The notes under the pieces are model-generated. The model was not told where the DNA came from, made no database searches, and worked only from the letters and a program-made list of their open reading frames with translations. The translations under genes were made by a program, and so were the position numbers. Of a stretch of DNA of 13,997 nucleotides, positions 13,939 to 13,997 are shown piece after piece (positions within the stretch are counted from its first letter, which is position 1; every line of letters begins with the position of its first letter). Source of the stretch: JARRQJ01 sp037381915 (lineage in GTDB: Bacteria > Pseudomonadota > Gammaproteobacteria > DRLM01); contig JARRQJ010000065.1 of the NCBI GenBank assembly GCA_037381915.1, forward strand, positions 1-13,997, read 5' to 3'.

Positions 13939-13997
13939 CCCTCCGCTTCAAGGGGGTGAGGCGGAAGGAGGAAAAGGTCCGGCGAACCTTTTCCCCG
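13939..13997 (+). repeat. Second, inverted copy of the GGTCC hairpin repeat (runs off the window)
   Basis: The sequence from about 13939 (CTCCCTCCGCTTCAAGGGGG, then TGAGGCGGAAGGAGG) up to the hairpin GGAAAAGGT (13970-13978), loop, ACCTTTTCC (13986-13994) aligns with the reverse complement of about 6148-6203. The terminal inverted repeat of the first element is not recognisable here, so only the inner module is shared. The copy continues beyond the right edge. Confidence 0.6.

Larger units (their letters stand above)
13335..13997. other. Repeat-rich intergenic region at the right edge
   Basis: About 660 bp with no supported gene. It contains an inverted-repeat block at 13674-13730, a short hairpin at 13845-13862 and a repeat copy from about 13939 onward. 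ORFs through here translate the repeats and were not accepted. Confidence 0.5.

Noticed and set aside
13896..13997. ORF starting ATG at 13896 and open to the edge
   Set aside because: Only 34 codons are visible, the ribosome binding site is weak, and the last half is the hairpin repeat; not enough to call a gene.

Overview
The window looks like chromosomal DNA of a Gram-negative proteobacterium, most likely a gammaproteobacterium. It encodes several outer-membrane beta-barrels and signal-peptide proteins, a Tdh/Kbl pair close to the enterobacterial enzymes, a YnbA/YnbB-type lipid pair and a Fur-type operator. The DNA is fairly GC-rich, with scattered AT-richer intergenic stretches and hairpin-forming G/C-tract repeats. 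No genus can be named from the sequence alone. No tRNA, rRNA, CRISPR array, prophage or complete transposase was seen.

Layout. 1-1273 (minus): a CDP-alcohol phosphatidyltransferase (YnbA-like) overlaps by 4 nt a CdsA-like cytidylyltransferase (YnbB-like) that runs off the left edge; a long inverted repeat sits just before the first start codon. 1541-3330: three poorly characterised genes, namely a 77-aa protein (minus), a 66-aa single-pass membrane protein (plus) and an exported 315-aa protein (minus). 3538-5793 (minus): tdh-kbl operon for threonine catabolism to glycine and acetyl-CoA. 5794-6545: a long intergenic region holding a MITE-like element with about 22-nt terminal inverted repeats and four internal hairpins, then a 9-bp inverted repeat ahead of the next gene. 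6546-7736 (plus): a class II aldolase fused to a C-terminal Dabb domain. 7737-8433: mostly non-coding, with one doubtful minus ORF. 8434-9997 (plus): an outer-membrane porin and a short PstS-like periplasmic protein, 13 nt apart. 10366-11606 (plus): a Fur-box promoter, an exported cupredoxin-fold protein and an FTR1 iron permease, followed at 11700-12482 by an outer-membrane barrel protein. 12601-13334 (plus): a broken autotransporter beta-domain with no passenger. 13335-13997: repeat-rich DNA with hairpins, including an inverted relative of part of the 5989-6225 element.

How the genes fit together. The best-supported functional units are the threonine pathway (Tdh then Kbl), the membrane-lipid pair (CDP-DAG synthesis plus CDP-alcohol transfer), the porin/PstS-like envelope pair, and the iron cassette (Fur-regulated cupredoxin and FTR1, perhaps with the downstream barrel as an outer-membrane partner). 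I found no clear new defence or mobile system. The strongest leads are the aldolase-Dabb fusion, the Asn substitutions in the phosphatidyltransferase signature together with the inverted repeat at its start codon, the MITE-like element, and the iron cassette with its adjacent barrel gene.
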